A stretch of DNA of 64,000 nucleotides from Adenanthera pavonina (Eukaryota > Streptophyta > Magnoliopsida > Fabales > Fabaceae): contig JAIVEN010000015.1 of NCBI GenBank assembly GCA_026686845.1, positions 13,621,501 to 13,685,500 of the forward strand. The letters are read 5' to 3'. The notes beneath the pieces are model-generated. The model saw nothing but the letters and a program-made list of their open reading frames with translations, was not told where the DNA came from and did not search any database. Shown one piece after another: positions 35,616 through 48,420 of the stretch. Position 1 is the first letter of the stretch. Each line of letters opens with the position of its first letter. Position numbers and translations under genes: made by a program.

Positions 35616-35888
35616 TAAATATATTTCCTCTTGCCTCACTATTTCACATACAGGATTTGAATTTATTCTATCTAGTCTAGCCATTTTTTGTTGTTAAAAT
35701 TTATTTAATTGTTTAAATTCACTTCACTCCGTCAATAGCATTTTCTTCATTTTGAATTAAAATTTCAATAAATGGAATGAATTATCCCACTCTATCATTC
35801 TAGAAATAACATACACCATCAAAATCTAAGCCTTCTTTACCGACTGGTCTTTTTTTAAATCAGAACTAGAAGCTCATTTACTCGTGCA
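35616..35888. other. AT-rich spacer between MITE and LINE
   Basis: No feature was recognised. Confidence 0.4.
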
Positions 35889-35937
35889 TTTTTTTTGTTT
35901 GTTTATGAAATGACAGCACCAAACTCTTAACGGATCG

Positions 35938-36507
35938 CTACATTAATCCCACTAGACTCCAGAGCAATGCCATGTACGATAGACTCAATTGGGGATGTAA
36001 AACAAGTGACCCCAAATGGATATTTGAACGACTTCTTAGCCAACATATCGGCCACTCCATTGCATTCACGATCACACCAGACCACACTGAATCCCAGCTT
36101 CTAGCAACAAGCTCTCTAAGCTCATGCACCAAGGACCCATCCTCGCATGACTCACTAGATTCATTTTGTAACGCCTCCACAAGGTCCATACAATCAGTCT
36201 CCAAGATCACAGAGGGCGCACAAATATCCCAAGCAAGCTTGAGAACCCAAATAGCTCCCCACATTTTAGCACTGAAGCTGCTAACTATACCTATATTGAA
36301 CATAAACCCTCGCAACAACTCGCCATTATGATTTTGTATAATGCCTCCGCATGCCGCAACACCATTCCGAGCATCAAAAGCCCCATCGACATTAATCTTC
36401 AACAGCCCCACAGGAGGAGGTTTCCAAACAATACTCCTATCTTCAGTAATGTCAAGAGACCGCATATTAACCTCAGACCATTTAATGCATGCTCGTGCTT
36501 TTGCCAC
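35938..36507 (-). pseudogene. LINE ORF2, C-terminal RNase H domain
   Basis: RVT_3-type RNase H with LLKINVDGAFD (first aspartate) and VILETDCMDLVEAL (third acidic site). The expected catalytic glutamate is lysine here (SAKMWGAIWVL in place of the usual AE.WA). The final third is out of frame. The domain could not be active. Confidence 0.75.
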
Positions 36508-36588
36508 AATTGTATCTGCTTTAGACTCTGTAGCATTAAAGACCCTACTATTTTGAGCCAGCCATATTTGTCTACAAACAATAGTAAA

Positions 36589-37131
36589 CTAGGTGTCCCA
36601 CTTGACTTCCTCCACTTGTTCCCTTCGATGCAAGTTCCAATCAATCCACCTAGCTGGTTCCGCACCATCAAAAAATTGTTCCTGAAGCCTACTTGGGACC
36701 ATTCTCCTCCAAACCTCCTGAGCATTGTCACAGTCCCTTACAACATGCATAATAGATTCCCTTACACCTGCACACACACTACAATCGCCGCTAACTGCCA
36801 AACCCCTCTTCAAGCGATCCTTATTCGTTAAAAGCCAATTCCTAGTGCACAACCACATAAAGACCTTGCAATGCTGCGGAACTTTCACTTCCCAAATATT
36901 TCTCGAAAGCCCCTGTCTTCTAGCCTCAGCACCCAAATCCAGTCTGTAGTATGCTGACTTTGTTGAAAACTCCCCCGTATTAGACCATTTCCATCTCGGC
37001 ATATTGTCTCTGCCAATACTCAAGCTACGTTCTATCCGGCCAATTGTATAAAGCACTAAGGCAGGGAGCAGATGAGCAAAAAGATCCCACTTCCAACCCC
37101 CTGAATCCGAGATAAAGTTAGAAACCTTCAT
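36589..37131 (-). pseudogene. LINE ORF2, zf-RVT region
   Basis: Open for 180 codons. It contains the zf-RVT pattern IWEVKVPQHCKVFMW..NWLLTNKDRLKRG with the Cys/His set C-SVC..ESIMHVVRDC. It is separated from the reverse transcriptase and RNase H parts by stops. Confidence 0.8.
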
Positions 37132-37371
37132 CTCAAGATATCCCTCAGGAACAACCCGTATAGCATAATTTTCTAAAGCTTCATGATGCGGGCCCCAGCA
37201 ATCCTTCCAAAACCTAGCATGGTTACTGTTACCAACATTCCATGCTATTCCATGAACCGTATCATCCCACGTGTTCTTTATCCCCTGCCAAGCTCAGGAA
37301 CCTCCCTTACACTTATCAATTTTAGGAATGATATCCTTTCCACACTTATATTTCTCTCTCACTAATTTGAC

Positions 37372-39223
37372 CTAAAGAGTGTCTCTCCACCTCACTAGAC
37401 CCTGTCCCAGCTTCCTCATGAATGCATCATTTTGTGTTCTGGCCTGACGTAAGCCAAGGCCGCCTACATCCTTCCTCTTGTAAACATCATTCCACGAAAC
37501 CAGATGAGTCTTCTTTCTTGATTCATTACTAACCCACAGAAAATTACGACATTTCTTATCAATCTCTTTACAACAATCCACAGGGAGCGAAGCTGATTGC
37601 ATGGTGTAGGCAGGGATAGTGGTCATAACTGATGCAATCAAGGTGTGCTTGGCTGCAATAGATAGGGTCTTGGCTTTCCAGTTCGACAGTCAATCATCTA
37701 TCTTCTCTAAAATATACTTCTACGTACCCCTCAACACTCTCTTATGATGGAGAGGCACCCCAAGATATTTTCCTAGGTCTGAAGTAGGGTGAACTCAAGG
37801 AAGCTACTAATCTCCATGTGTATATTGTGATTGACATTCTTTGAAAAGAAAATTCATGACTTAGCATTACTAACTTTTCCCCCTGAGGCTGCATAGAAAT
37901 CGTCTAAACAAGCTTTCACTAGGCTAGCTTATTCCATGCTAGCTTTCGCAAATAAAATAAGGTTATCAGTAAAAAAGAGATAAGATACCTCTGTGCCATG
38001 TTTCTTGAGCCTGAAAGGTACCCAGTTGCCATCCTTAACTACATTTTGAATCAAATGGGCAAGTTTCTCCATTACTAAAACAAATAGGTAGGGTGAAATA
38101 GGGTCCCCCTACCTTATACCTCTAGATGGCAAAAAAGACTCCCCTTTCTTCCCATGCCATAAAAGTTGAAAATTAACTGACGACATGCATTGATACAAGA
38201 TTTCATATAAATGCTTTGGAATTTGAAACTCGTCCAAGCATCTCATCATAAACTTCCACCGAACACAGTCATACGCTTTCTCAAGATCAATCTTGATGGC
38301 CATACATCCCCTACCATGCTTCACCTATGCATGGAGTGAATTATCTCTTGAGCCAAGATGATATTATCCACACCCTGCCTACCGGGAACAAAGCTACATT
38401 GGTTGGGAGAGATTACCATAGGCATCAGACGTTTCAATCTATTAGCAATCACTTTAGTCAGCACTTTATAGATAACATTACATAAGCTTATAGGACGAAA
38501 ATCCCGGATAGTTTCCAGTGCTTCCCCCTTTAGTATGAGGACAAGATAAGTACCATTAATAAGTTGAATCTGCAACAAATTAGAGAAAAACTTCTTAATA
38601 GTATTCACTACAGAGTTACCCACCGTCTCCCACTGACTCTGAAAGAAAAGAGGATTCAAACCATAGGGTCCTAGGGCTTTAAGGGGCCCCATATCAAAGA
38701 GAGCTCTTTTCACTTCCTTAGGTTCACACTCTCTCCCAATCCATTCCAACAAACCGGTCTCAACTGCAAGAAAGCACCCACCAAAATCAATGTCCAACAT
38801 GTCACTCGAGTCTTTCGTGAAAAGCTTCTTATAGAATTCCATCCTAACCTGCATTAATTCTTTCTCTTCATAAATCCATTCACCATCCTCCCCTTTGAGA
38901 GTCATAACTCTATTCCTTCTCTGTCTATTATTTGCCATGGAGTGAAAAAAGTGAGTATTTTTGTCACCCACAGTACACCAATTACACCTAGATCGTTGCA
39001 GCCACATAAACTCTTCCTGCACCAAAATATCTTCAAGTTCAATCCAGAGCTCATCTCTTCTCTTTATTAACGTGCTAATATACCCTTTGGATGATATTCT
39101 CATATTAATAAGATCCATGCGCCGTAACAGCTTTACCTTCTTTCGATTCATATTCCCAAACACATCCCTATTGCACTCCTTCACATCCTGCGTAAACCCC
39201 TTGACATTCTCCTCCCAACTCAT
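37372..39223 (-). pseudogene. LINE ORF2, reverse transcriptase domain, broken
   Basis: 38321-39223 holds the linker and fingers with FRPISLCNVIYKVLTKVIAN and a SFVPGRQGVDNIILAQE block. A stop follows SMHR, then 38109-38324 continues with AIKIDLEKAYDCVRW. A further stop precedes the palm, where the catalytic FADD box is read as F-T-D-N near 37960. The remainder to 37372 is interrupted. Reverse transcriptase activity is impossible. Confidence 0.85.
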
Positions 39224-39226
39224 ATT

Positions 39227-40050
39227 CTAATACCAAGCATTTTTCACCAATCTTGAAAAATCTTCGTGAGCTACCCAAGGTGCAAAGAAGCAGAATGACC
39301 GCTCTCTACGACATCCGTCTTCCTGTGCAATCAACTTCAAAAATAAAGTTGTATGGTCAAAATTGTACCTAGGTAAGTGCATCACTGACGCATTAGAAAA
39401 CTTCTCCATCCACTCCATATTCACCATCACGCGGTCAATGCGACTATGACTCCGTCCTCTACACCACATAAATGGGGGGCCTTTGAATCCTAAGTCCACC
39501 ATATTAGATTCATCCCTCCATGTAATGAATAACTTGTTTGTTGTCAGACCCCTTCTACTCACCGAAATTCTCTCCTCCTCCCTTAAGGTATCATTGAAAT
39601 CACTACACACAAACCAACTTCCAGTTCCACTAGCCTCAATACATGAAAGTTGTTGCCACAACCTCCTTCTTTTCATAGCATCTGGGCTTCCATAAACTAT
39701 AGACAGACCCCACTCATCCATCTGACCCAAATTCATAACACTATGCAAGACTTGTTCATGTTTCTGAACCACAGTAAAATCCACCTCCACTGACTAGAAA
39801 CACCATATCCCCCTACTAAATCCATCTACATCCACCGTATCAACATAATAAAAACCAATGCATTTTGCTAGCCAAATTGCTTTCTTACTCTTTTGGCAAG
39901 GCTCCAAGATAGCAAGAAAGCCCAAGTCAAACTTCTTTTTTAACTCCAAGAGAAGCTGAACGAAAAACCTATTACCATTTCCTCTAGAATTCCATATGAT
40001 ACTATTCATTATAAAAAAACAAATGAGTTTGGAATAAGCCCAATAAAGCC
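39227..40050 (-). pseudogene. LINE ORF2, AP-type endonuclease domain, broken
   Basis: It begins near MNSIIWNSRGNGNR (the NWRG.G.. start of plant L1 ORF2) and continues through FLAILEPCQ, where the catalytic ET of typical elements would be expected. A stop at about 39792-39794 separates it from the next part, which contains WFVCSDFNDTL and SRIDRVMVNMEWM. The second part stops before the reverse transcriptase. Confidence 0.8.
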
Positions 40051-40234
40051 CAAAATCAGGACAATGAGCCCAAAGGCGGATCATCATATGCCATTAGTTC
40101 ATCTTCAATGTGCATGTTAGATAACGGGTTTGACTGAATCAAAAATTGCCTTTCACTTTGGGAACCAAGATCTAATGGGTTATCATCCTCCATCATAGTG
40201 TCATTGGAAACTATTATGTTTTCTACTTCATCCT

Positions 40235-41680
40235 TTAAATTGGAGACTTAGCCCAAGCTTTCTTCAGCCTAATGATAGACTCCCCCAAACCTTCTCTCCC
40301 TTCACTTGAACTGCTGCCCTTGAGGATGACTACCCTTTTAACTACTCCATTTTCTTTTGTAGACCCATTATTTAAGCCCAATGATTCCTTAGCCCGTAAC
40401 AGTGTCTCCATGCCCCCTTCAAAATTCTTCTCCTGTTCATACGACTTGTGCTTTTGCTCCATCACAACCTAGGTTTTATTTCTAGTCTGCTTAGAAGGCC
40501 CTTTACCTCTAAACACATTAGAAATGTTCAAAAGTGGGGCCCTCTTACTACCTTCTTGCCCACCATGTGAGATCTCCTCGTCTTCCTCATACATTAAAGC
40601 TAGATAACGTGATCCTTGCATATTATTCCCATAACTTCCCCTTTCATCTCTCCTAAAATCCTGCCTTTTCCCATCAAAACCGCCCTTTCACTGAAAACTT
40701 CACCCCCTAGTCACCATGTTCCACTCACTGAGTTTCGGTGCCTCCATCACCACCTGACCATCTCCATCCATTGTCGTTGCTCCTCCTGCATGCATAGACC
40801 CATTATTTCCAACATTGTTCGAATTTCTTAATAAGCAGTGCTCAGCATTGTGCCTATATTTACCACAATTAAAACAAATGAAATGAATGCTCTCATATTT
40901 GATCCTCCTTTCCTTCCCATTAATCAAAACACTAGGTAACAACACCACCGTCAAGTCAAGTTCCACACATATACATGCGAACCTTCCCTTCTTCCGATGC
41001 AACATCGTCATGTCCACCTTAATCGCCTTACCCACCTGACTACCTAATACGAATAGGATCCCCTTATCATAATAATCCATAGCTAATTTGGGAACCTGTA
41101 TCCATGTTGCGATCTTATAAATTTTCTCCTCCTCCGGATCAAAATCCTCCTTCCAACTTTGCATCGCCAGATAATGGTCCTCGATAAGCCATGGCTCCCT
41201 TGTCAAAGCAAAATTATAGTCAACCTTGCTCTTGAATTTAACCAGAAAAAACCTAGCTCCAATATCTATCGTCTCCACAAGATCCTTAAGACCCAAAATC
41301 TGCTGTAACTTCTTGTCGAGATATTCATCATTTGTCATACGCCCCATAAGCTTGACAATTAGTGACCTTCTCCACCTCTTCACCAACTTCGCCTTGAATG
41401 CTGGTTGCATGATTATGTTAGGACCTCATACCTGATTATCCTTTGCTTTCTTATCCTTCTGGCCTTCGACAGTCATCCCTCCTTCCTCACTACCCTCATC
41501 CTTCATGTCTTCCATCCACTCCTTATCACGTGGAACCAGACTCAGATCATTTGTAAATGTCCCTTCACTAGTCCGAAGTTTTTTTCAACTACAATCCAAA
41601 ACATCTGCCTCCTCCGATGAAATATCCAGTGGCACATCTCCATGTAGCACCCTTGAACCCTCAGAATGCTCCATTGGCAT
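40235..41680 (-). pseudogene. LINE ORF1: DUF4283 / CCHC nucleic-acid-binding protein, broken
   Basis: The best open part is 40700-41410. It shows the DUF4283 pattern (RSLIVKLMGR near the start, FFLVKF, NFALTREPWLIEDHYLAMQSW, WIQVPKLAMDYYDK), followed by a CCHC zinc knuckle in FICFNCGKYRHNAEHC. The N-terminal part (41430-41680) is separated by stops, and the low-complexity C-terminal part (40235-40465) lies in a further frame. It binds and packages the LINE RNA in active elements (family knowledge). Confidence 0.8.
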
Positions 41681-41690
41681 CTAATTTGTA

Positions 41691-42454
41691 GAATAATGTG
41701 TGAAAATTTTATTTCCTCGAATTTGAGTAATAAAAATATGAAAATAATTATTTTATGATGTAATTTGTAGGTATTATTGTATTTGTATATGGTTCATGTA
41801 TTAAGACATATCTATTTGAAGAACACAATAATAAATGTGGCTTCAAAATTTATGAAAATTAAATAAAGATCAGAATATGTACAAATATATTTATAGATTA
41901 TAATTAGAAATCATTCTAGTTATAAATTATTTAATATATCATAAAAAATAAATATGGTAGGAAGAAAAGGAAAAAAGATGAGATGGAGAAAACATACTTT
42001 TTATGGTGGTTCATATATTTTTCCATTTTAGTTAGTGAGTTGATATATTTTTAACTTATGTTAATGAGAGCTATCTACCGACACAAATTAGTGGAAAATT
42101 TTTCCCCCAACTTGAGCAATAAAATTATAGAATTAATTATTTTAAACTGTAATTTGTAGATATTATTATATCTGTATATGGTTTATAATGGTGTAAAATT
42201 AAGGGGGAAGATTTTTTCTTAACCTAAAAAGTAAAGAAATATAAAACTTGGACTTCTATAACCTTTAAAAATTAATATTAAATATCAGAAGTAATGGTTC
42301 AAAAACAAAGGGATAGATGTGTAGAGCAAGTTTTAGACACCATATTTTTTATGTTGACATGGACAATCAAAATGGAACTATATTGTAGTCAAAATATATA
42401 CCTTCCATAAACTTGACTCAGTGTATAAAAGTCATTGAAGTCTCTGACTCCATG
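41691..42454. other. AT-rich spacer between LINE and Ty3/gypsy element
   Basis: No gene. A segment 'gtagaataatgtgtgaaaa..tttattt..ttgag.aataaaa' is loosely repeated at about 41690-41790 and 42085-42190, suggesting an old local duplication. Confidence 0.4.
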
Positions 42455-43947
42455 TGTTATCATACCAAATTACATCCTTTCAGCACATTTTCCTTGAGTT
42501 ACGTATACATATTTATACATACTAAACACTCAGGATAGGAAAATGTATAATTTAATCCTAATAATGCAGGGTAGTATATTTTTGCCTTATTATGTATTAT
42601 TTTGTTCCCATGAAAGATTATAAATCCTCATCTTTCTTGCAGACATCATGGGGAGAGTAGTGGAGCAACCAAGCCCCTTTTCTAGAGTTAGGAAACCAGG
42701 AAAAGAGGGAGAGATTGTAACTTGAGAAAGACAAGGGAGCAAAGAAGGGAGCAGGCTTTTGAAGATGTCCACGCCGTGGCTTGATGAGCTAAGGCTACGG
42801 CCTCATGATAGACAGTGAGTGGAAACCACAGCCTGAGAAGACAGGGCCGCGGCTTGGCACACTGAGGCCGCGACTCAACATCACTCAATAACTCATGGAG
42901 CCGCGGCCTAGATAGTATAGCCATGGCACAAGACCCTCGTCAGCAAAAAGTAGAGCTTCACTTGAATTGAGTATTTGAAGGGTTTGAGAGAAATATTCGG
43001 GTATTCTGAGTTAGGGCACAAGAGAATGTCTAAGAAGCAACTTTGGGAGCTTGGATGTGCTAGGCTTTGACATCTTGAAGAAGATTGAAGTTAGGGTTTG
43101 AAGCATTGAAGAGATTTGAGCTTCCCCTTTGGTTTTCCTGCATCTCCTTCTTCCTTTCCTTATTTATGTTCAATGATGGTGTTGATTGAGATATATTTTG
43201 TTGTAATTTTGTTGAACATGAGTGGCTAGTTGTTCCATTTCTAGAATTATTCTGAACCCTTTTATGGATTAAATACTCATTTCTTCTTTATATTTGTGAT
43301 TAATACCATATTTATGTTGATTCAGCTTTATTCTTAATGTCTTTTATTGTTTGGCCACTACTAATATTGTCTTGTTTATTTAAGTAATACTTGAGGAAGC
43401 TAGCTTAAGTAGAGAACTAAAGTTGGGTCATATGAGAACTCAAATCTTGTCTTGTTGAGTGAAGAGTTGTGTTAGTGGGGTAGAAATATACTCACTAACT
43501 TCATATAGTCATTTTAGGATTTAAATTGAATTGGGGAGTTTAATTAACTAGTTAAAATATTACTTAATTAATTAAATGAAACAGCTATTTGGAGATTTGA
43601 GAGAGCACATATAGCTATCGGTATCTTGACTAACATAATTTTGCATTAAGAACAAATGTAAAAGGAGTTCAATTGAGTATTTATGAAATACAAGGGGGAT
43701 GAATAATTCTAGGTTTCTTTGAATTCTTTAAGTCCTTAGTTGTCTTTGTTGGTATTTTTATACACTTGTCTATCATAATATAAGTTAATTAAATAGTGAA
43801 CCATTTAATTGCTTTACTCGAATTAATTAAAAATGCGATGTCCAATGTTTAACCACTTTTAATCTAAGTTCTTGTGGAAACGATACTCACTCATCATTTT
43901 ACTATTACCTCGGCCCGTATGCTTGCAATATAGCCCGATGGTGAACA
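42455..43947 (+). repeat. 5' long terminal repeat
   Basis: About 1493 bases, starting TGTTATCATACCAAATT and ending GGTGAACA (TG..CA). It matches 50114-51590 along its whole length. In the first 200 bases I count about 17 differences between the two LTRs, which points to an old insertion. Confidence 0.9.
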
Positions 43948-43953
43948 AGTTTT

Positions 43954-43971
43954 TGGCGCCGTTGCCGGGGA
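43954..43971 (+). promoter_or_regulatory. Primer-binding site complementary to tRNA-Asp
   Basis: TGGCGCCGTTGCCGGGGA lies six bases after the 5' LTR. This is the canonical tRNA-Asp 3'-end complement used by many plant Ty3/gypsy elements. Confidence 0.88.
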
Positions 43972-44138
43972 CTTAGCTTCAAAAGTTCTCTGGTTAACCT
44001 TAGACTAGTGTTAGTAGATTAAGTTTGAGTTTATAGGTAGGAAAATAGATATTTTGAGCAAGTTAGGTTCATATATTTTTTATTTTTGTTATTAGCTTGA
44101 TACTTGTTTGTTGTTTTTGGTTTGTAGGTACCTATCTC

Positions 44139-45854
44139 ATGCGCATGCAAGGCTTGGATCCCAATAGATTTGAAGTGGTTCTGGAGGGTGAAAATATCTT
44201 TGAAGGATGTAATCCTAATACTCCTGAACCTCAAGAAACTCCAGCCATGAATGAAGGTGAGGTGGATGAAAATGATGTTCGAACTCTTGACAACTTGGGT
44301 ATCCGCATGCCGGATATCCAAGCTCAGAATTTTGACATTAAGCAAACGATGCTACAATTGCTACAAATGAATGGGCAATTTGGTGGAACATACTCAGAGG
44401 ATCCCAATGCTCATTTGACTATTTTTGTGGAGGTGTGTGACTCATTCAAGCAAAATGGTGTTTTTAAGGATGCTTTGAGATTAAGGCTCTTCCCCTTGTC
44501 ATTGAAAGATAAAGCAAAGGCGTGGCTCAATTTTCTTCTAGAGCAAGCTATTGATACTTGGGATGAGTTAGCAAGAAGATTCAGAGCAAGGTTATTTCCT
44601 TGGGGCCGTAGAGCCTCTCTTCATGGTGAACTTCTATTCTTTGAGCAAGAATCGGGTGAACTCTTTCATGAAGCTTGGGAGCGAATTAAAGATGAATTGA
44701 AGCAATGCCCTAGTCACACACAACAAAAATGGGTGTTGCTCGAAGCTTTTTGGAATGGACTTGATGATGATACTTTGAATATGCTCGATGCGGCATCTAA
44801 TGGGACTATTGGAAGCATGACAGTTAATGAGCTCTACAAATTGTATGAGAATCTTGCGGCAAACACAATGCAAAAGGCTAATAGAAGGAGAACCATGAAG
44901 AAGAAAGATCATTCACAAGCTACTAGCTCAACCAATGACATTTTAGATAATTTAAATGCTTTGAATTGGAGGTTTGACAATTTGGAGATGCAAGTAAGAA
45001 AAGGAAATGCTATAGGGGTAAATGCCATTCAATCTCCTATGGGTTGTGATCAATGTGGGGAAGGGCATATCACAGAACAATGCTTTTACACTTTGGAGAA
45101 TGTGAACTACTTGAACAACTTTCAAAGAGGGCCAAACAATCAGCAAAATAATCATTTTTCACAAACTTATAATCCGGGGTGGCGAAATCACCCTAACTTT
45201 TCTTGGAGTCAAGGACAAAAAGTAAATCAATCTTTCTAATCCGGTGTGCGACCTAACCATCCTCCCGGTTTCTAACCTCAAGCTAGGCAAATTCCCATTA
45301 AGGAGGAAGAATCCAAAATGGAGAAAATGTTGTCTCAAATTCTAGCCAACCAAGAAACTGCAAGAGTGGAGACTAAGGCTACTTTTGCAATTCATGAGAT
45401 GGCAATCAAGAATCTTGAAGTGCAAATGGGTACTATAGCTTCTCAATTGAATGCTTTGCAAAAAGGTGGTTTGCCAAGTGACACAATTCCTAATCCAAGG
45501 AGAGAGGGCAAGAAAGAATGTAAGGTGGTCACCTTAAGGTGTGATAAACAATTGCCCGAAGTCATTGATCCTAGGGTAAATTATGGAGGTGATGAGGGAG
45601 TGGCTGCTCAAGATGAAATGGAGAGTAAAAAAGAAGAGGAAGTTGTGAAAAATAGTAAGGAAAAGAATGACACTGAGGGAGATAAAAGAGAGATAGAGAG
45701 AAAAGATGAGAAAGAGTGTGAAAAAACGAGTGGAGTGAAAAGAAGGCAAGAAGAGATCATTCAAAAAGTGACCCCTCCTATACCTTTCCCTCGAAGATTC
45801 AAGAAGCAAAAAGAAGATAATCAATTCAAGAAATTCTTAGATATCTTAAAGTAA
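44139..45854 (+). pseudogene. Ty3/gypsy gag region, interrupted
   Basis: One frame starting MRMQGLDPNRFEVV. It holds a Retrotrans_gag core (FPLSLKDKAKAWLNFL, RRFRARLFPWGRRASLHGEL) and a CCHC knuckle CDQCGEGHITEQC near 45046-45084. Stops lie at 45237-45239, 45273-45275 and 45852-45854, all in the same frame, so they are point lesions and not shifts. The part after 45318 is a long basic/acidic linker (EEEVVKNSKEKND..). Confidence 0.88.
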
Positions 45855-45884
45855 CTACATATTAATCTTCCTCTAACTGATGCT

Positions 45885-46790
45885 TTGGAGCAAATACCCG
45901 CATATGTAAAGTTCTTGAAAGATATATTGTCCAAAAAAAGAAGATTCAATGAGTTTGAAATGGCAGCCTTGATGAAAAGTTGCACTGATATCATTAAAAA
46001 TCTGCCACAGAAGTTGAGTGATCCAGGTAGCTTTGTGGTTCAATGTGAGATGGGTAAAATGACCATCAGGAAGGCTTTATGTGATTTGGGCTCCAGTGTG
46101 AATCTCTTGCCTCTTTTTGTCTTTAAGAAAATGCAATTGGGTGAGGCAAGACCAACCACTGTAACTTTGCAATTGGCGGATATGAGCTTGGTTTATCCAA
46201 AAGGGATAATTGAGGATATGCTTGTGAGAGTGGGTAACTTCATCTTTCCTGCTGATTTCATCATTCTAGATTGTGAAGTAGATCAGGAGATGCCCCTCAT
46301 TCTAGGGCGTCCTTTCTTGGCCACTGGTAGAGCCCTTATTGATATGGAAAGGGTGAGATTACATGGAGAGTTGGTGAAGAAAAGTTGACATTTAACATAT
46401 TCAAGGCCATTAAGGCACCTAATGAACCAGAGGAATGTTGCTTTACTGATGTCATTGATCAAGTGGTGTAGGAGGAATTCCACAAATCTATCACGCAAGA
46501 CCTTTTGGAAGCTCTCTTAATTGGGTGTAAAATGGAAGGAGAAGAATTTGAAGAATGTTTGGCTTTGATGAATGCTTCCCCAACCATCTCTAAAAGTCGC
46601 ATTGCATTTGAGTCTTTGGATACAACTTCTCTTGGAAAACCTTCTTTGAAGCCATCTCTTGTTGAGCCACCCACTCTTGAGTTGAAGGCACTCCCAGCTC
46701 ACTGGAAATATGTTAACTTGGGAGGTAACAATACATTGCCGATCATAATTGCTTCTAATTTGAATGAAGATCAAGAAAGGTAACTTTTAA
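45885..46790 (+). pseudogene. Ty3/gypsy aspartic protease region, interrupted
   Basis: Continues the gag frame. The protease active site reads ALCDLGSSVNLLPL, with LILGRPFLATGRALIDM downstream. A frameshift near 46380 (after HGELVKK) moves the linker to another frame (46505-46783, ECLALMNASPTIS.., LKALPAHWKYVNLG). Confidence 0.85.
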
Positions 46791-46899
46791 ATGTCTTGAA
46801 GGCATATAAACGAGCTATTGGGTGGACCCTTGCAGATATAAAAGGGATTAGTGTATTAATCTGTATGCACAAAATCTTCTTGGAGGATAACCACTAAAC

Positions 46900-48420
46900 T
46901 TCCATCGAGCATCAATGAAGGTTGAATCCCATCATGAAGGATGTGGTGAAGAAGAAAATTCTGAAGTGGTTAGATGCAGGGATTGTATACCCTATCTCGG
47001 ATAGTTCTTGGGTAAGCCCAGTCTAATGTATTCCTAAAAGGAGAGGTGTGACTATAGTGGCTAATACTCACAATAAACTTATTCCTACTTGCACTGTTAT
47101 CAGTTAGAGAGTATGCATGGACTATCACAAGCTAAATGCCGCTACACGGGAAAATCATTTTGCACTTCCTTTCATTGATCAAATGCTTGATAGATTGGCT
47201 AGTAAGGAATTCTTTTGCTTTTTGGATTGATATTCGGGTTGTAATCAAATTTCCATTACCTCAGAGGATCAAGAAAAGACCACTTTCACTTATCCTTACT
47301 GCACCTTTGCATTTCGGAGGATGCCCTTTGGTTTGTGCAATACATCGAGAACTTTTTAAAGGTGTATGATGTCCATTTTCTCAAATATGATTGAAAAGAC
47401 CATGAAGGTATTTATGGATGATTCTCGGTGTTTGGGGAATCTTTTGAGGAATGTCTTTACAATCTTGCAGATATTTTAAAACGATGTAAAGAAACCAATC
47501 TTGTGCTCAATTGGGAGAAATGTCATTTCATGGTGCGTGAAGGCATTGTACTAGGCCATAAAGTATCCAAAAGTGGCTTGGAAGTCGACAAGGCAAAGAT
47601 TGCGGTGATTGAGCAACTACCTCCACCCACCAATGTGAAGGGCATTCGGAGTTTTCTTAGCTATGTGGGCTTCTATCATCGGTTCATCAAGGACTTCTCC
47701 AAGATAGCTAAGCCTCTATGCCTCTTACCGGAGAAGGATGTGGAGTTTAAATTTGATGACAAATGTCTTGAGGCTTTTGAAGAGCTCAAAAGAAGATTAG
47801 TAGAGGCACCGATCATTGTAACTCTTGATTGGGACCTTCCATTTGATGTTATGTGTGATGCTAGTGACTTTGCCATGGGGGCTATTTTGGGTCAACGGAA
47901 AGAGAAGATTTTCCACCCTATATACTATGCTATCAAAACTCTTGATAATGCTCAAGAGAATTACACTACCACAAAGAAGGAGATGCTAGCCATAGTATTT
48001 GCTTTTGGCAAGTTCAGGCCATATCTTGTTGGTGTGAAGGTAATAGTATTCACCGATCACTCCGCCATTAAGTATCTGTTTAGCAAGAAGGAGTCAAAGG
48101 GCCATTTGAGAAGATGGGTTTTATTGCTACAAGAGTTTGATCTTGAGATTGTCGATAAGAAGGGCTCTGAAAACCAAGTGGCGGATCATCTGTCAAGATT
48201 GGACAGTAAAGCACAAGTTGATGATGAAGGTGCTATTCATGAGAAATTTCCTGATGAACAACTCTTTGCTATTGAGGATGTGGTGGACCCTTGGTATGCT
48301 GACATTGTAAACTACTTAGCATGTGAAGTTACACCTCCTGATTTGAAGCTCTATCAATTGAAGAAATTCCTTCATGAAGTGAAATATTACATATGGGATG
48401 AACCTTACCTCTTTAGGTGA
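46900..48420 (+). pseudogene. Ty3/gypsy reverse transcriptase and RNase H, interrupted
   Basis: Fingers and palm (46915-47425) carry at least four stops: after WVSPV, in TVIS, after FCFLD, and after TSRTF. The palm motif VFMDD is present at about 47411-47425, then one base is missing and the frame shifts. From 47428 the frame is open for 330 codons: thumb (LVLNWEKCHFMV..GIVLGHKVS), connection, and RNase H (MCDASDFAMGAILGQ, FTDHSAIKYLFSKKES, VADHLSRL). TGA at 48418-48420 cuts it before the integrase. Confidence 0.9.

Larger units (their letters stand above)
35889..41690 (-). mobile_element. Decayed L1-type non-LTR retrotransposon (LINE), nearly full length
   Basis: Read on the minus strand, the element runs from about 41690 to a poly(A) remnant at 35889-35897 (T run on the plus strand). 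The order is the plant L1 order: ORF1 with DUF4283 and a CCHC knuckle, then ORF2 with endonuclease, reverse transcriptase, zf-RVT and RNase H. Every part carries stops or frameshifts, so it is inactive. No clear target-site duplication was found. Confidence 0.9.

Noticed and set aside
42688..42924. Minus-strand frame of 78 codons repeated at 50345-50587
   Set aside because: It lies inside both LTRs and is shared only because the LTRs are copies; it has no domain and differs in length between the two.
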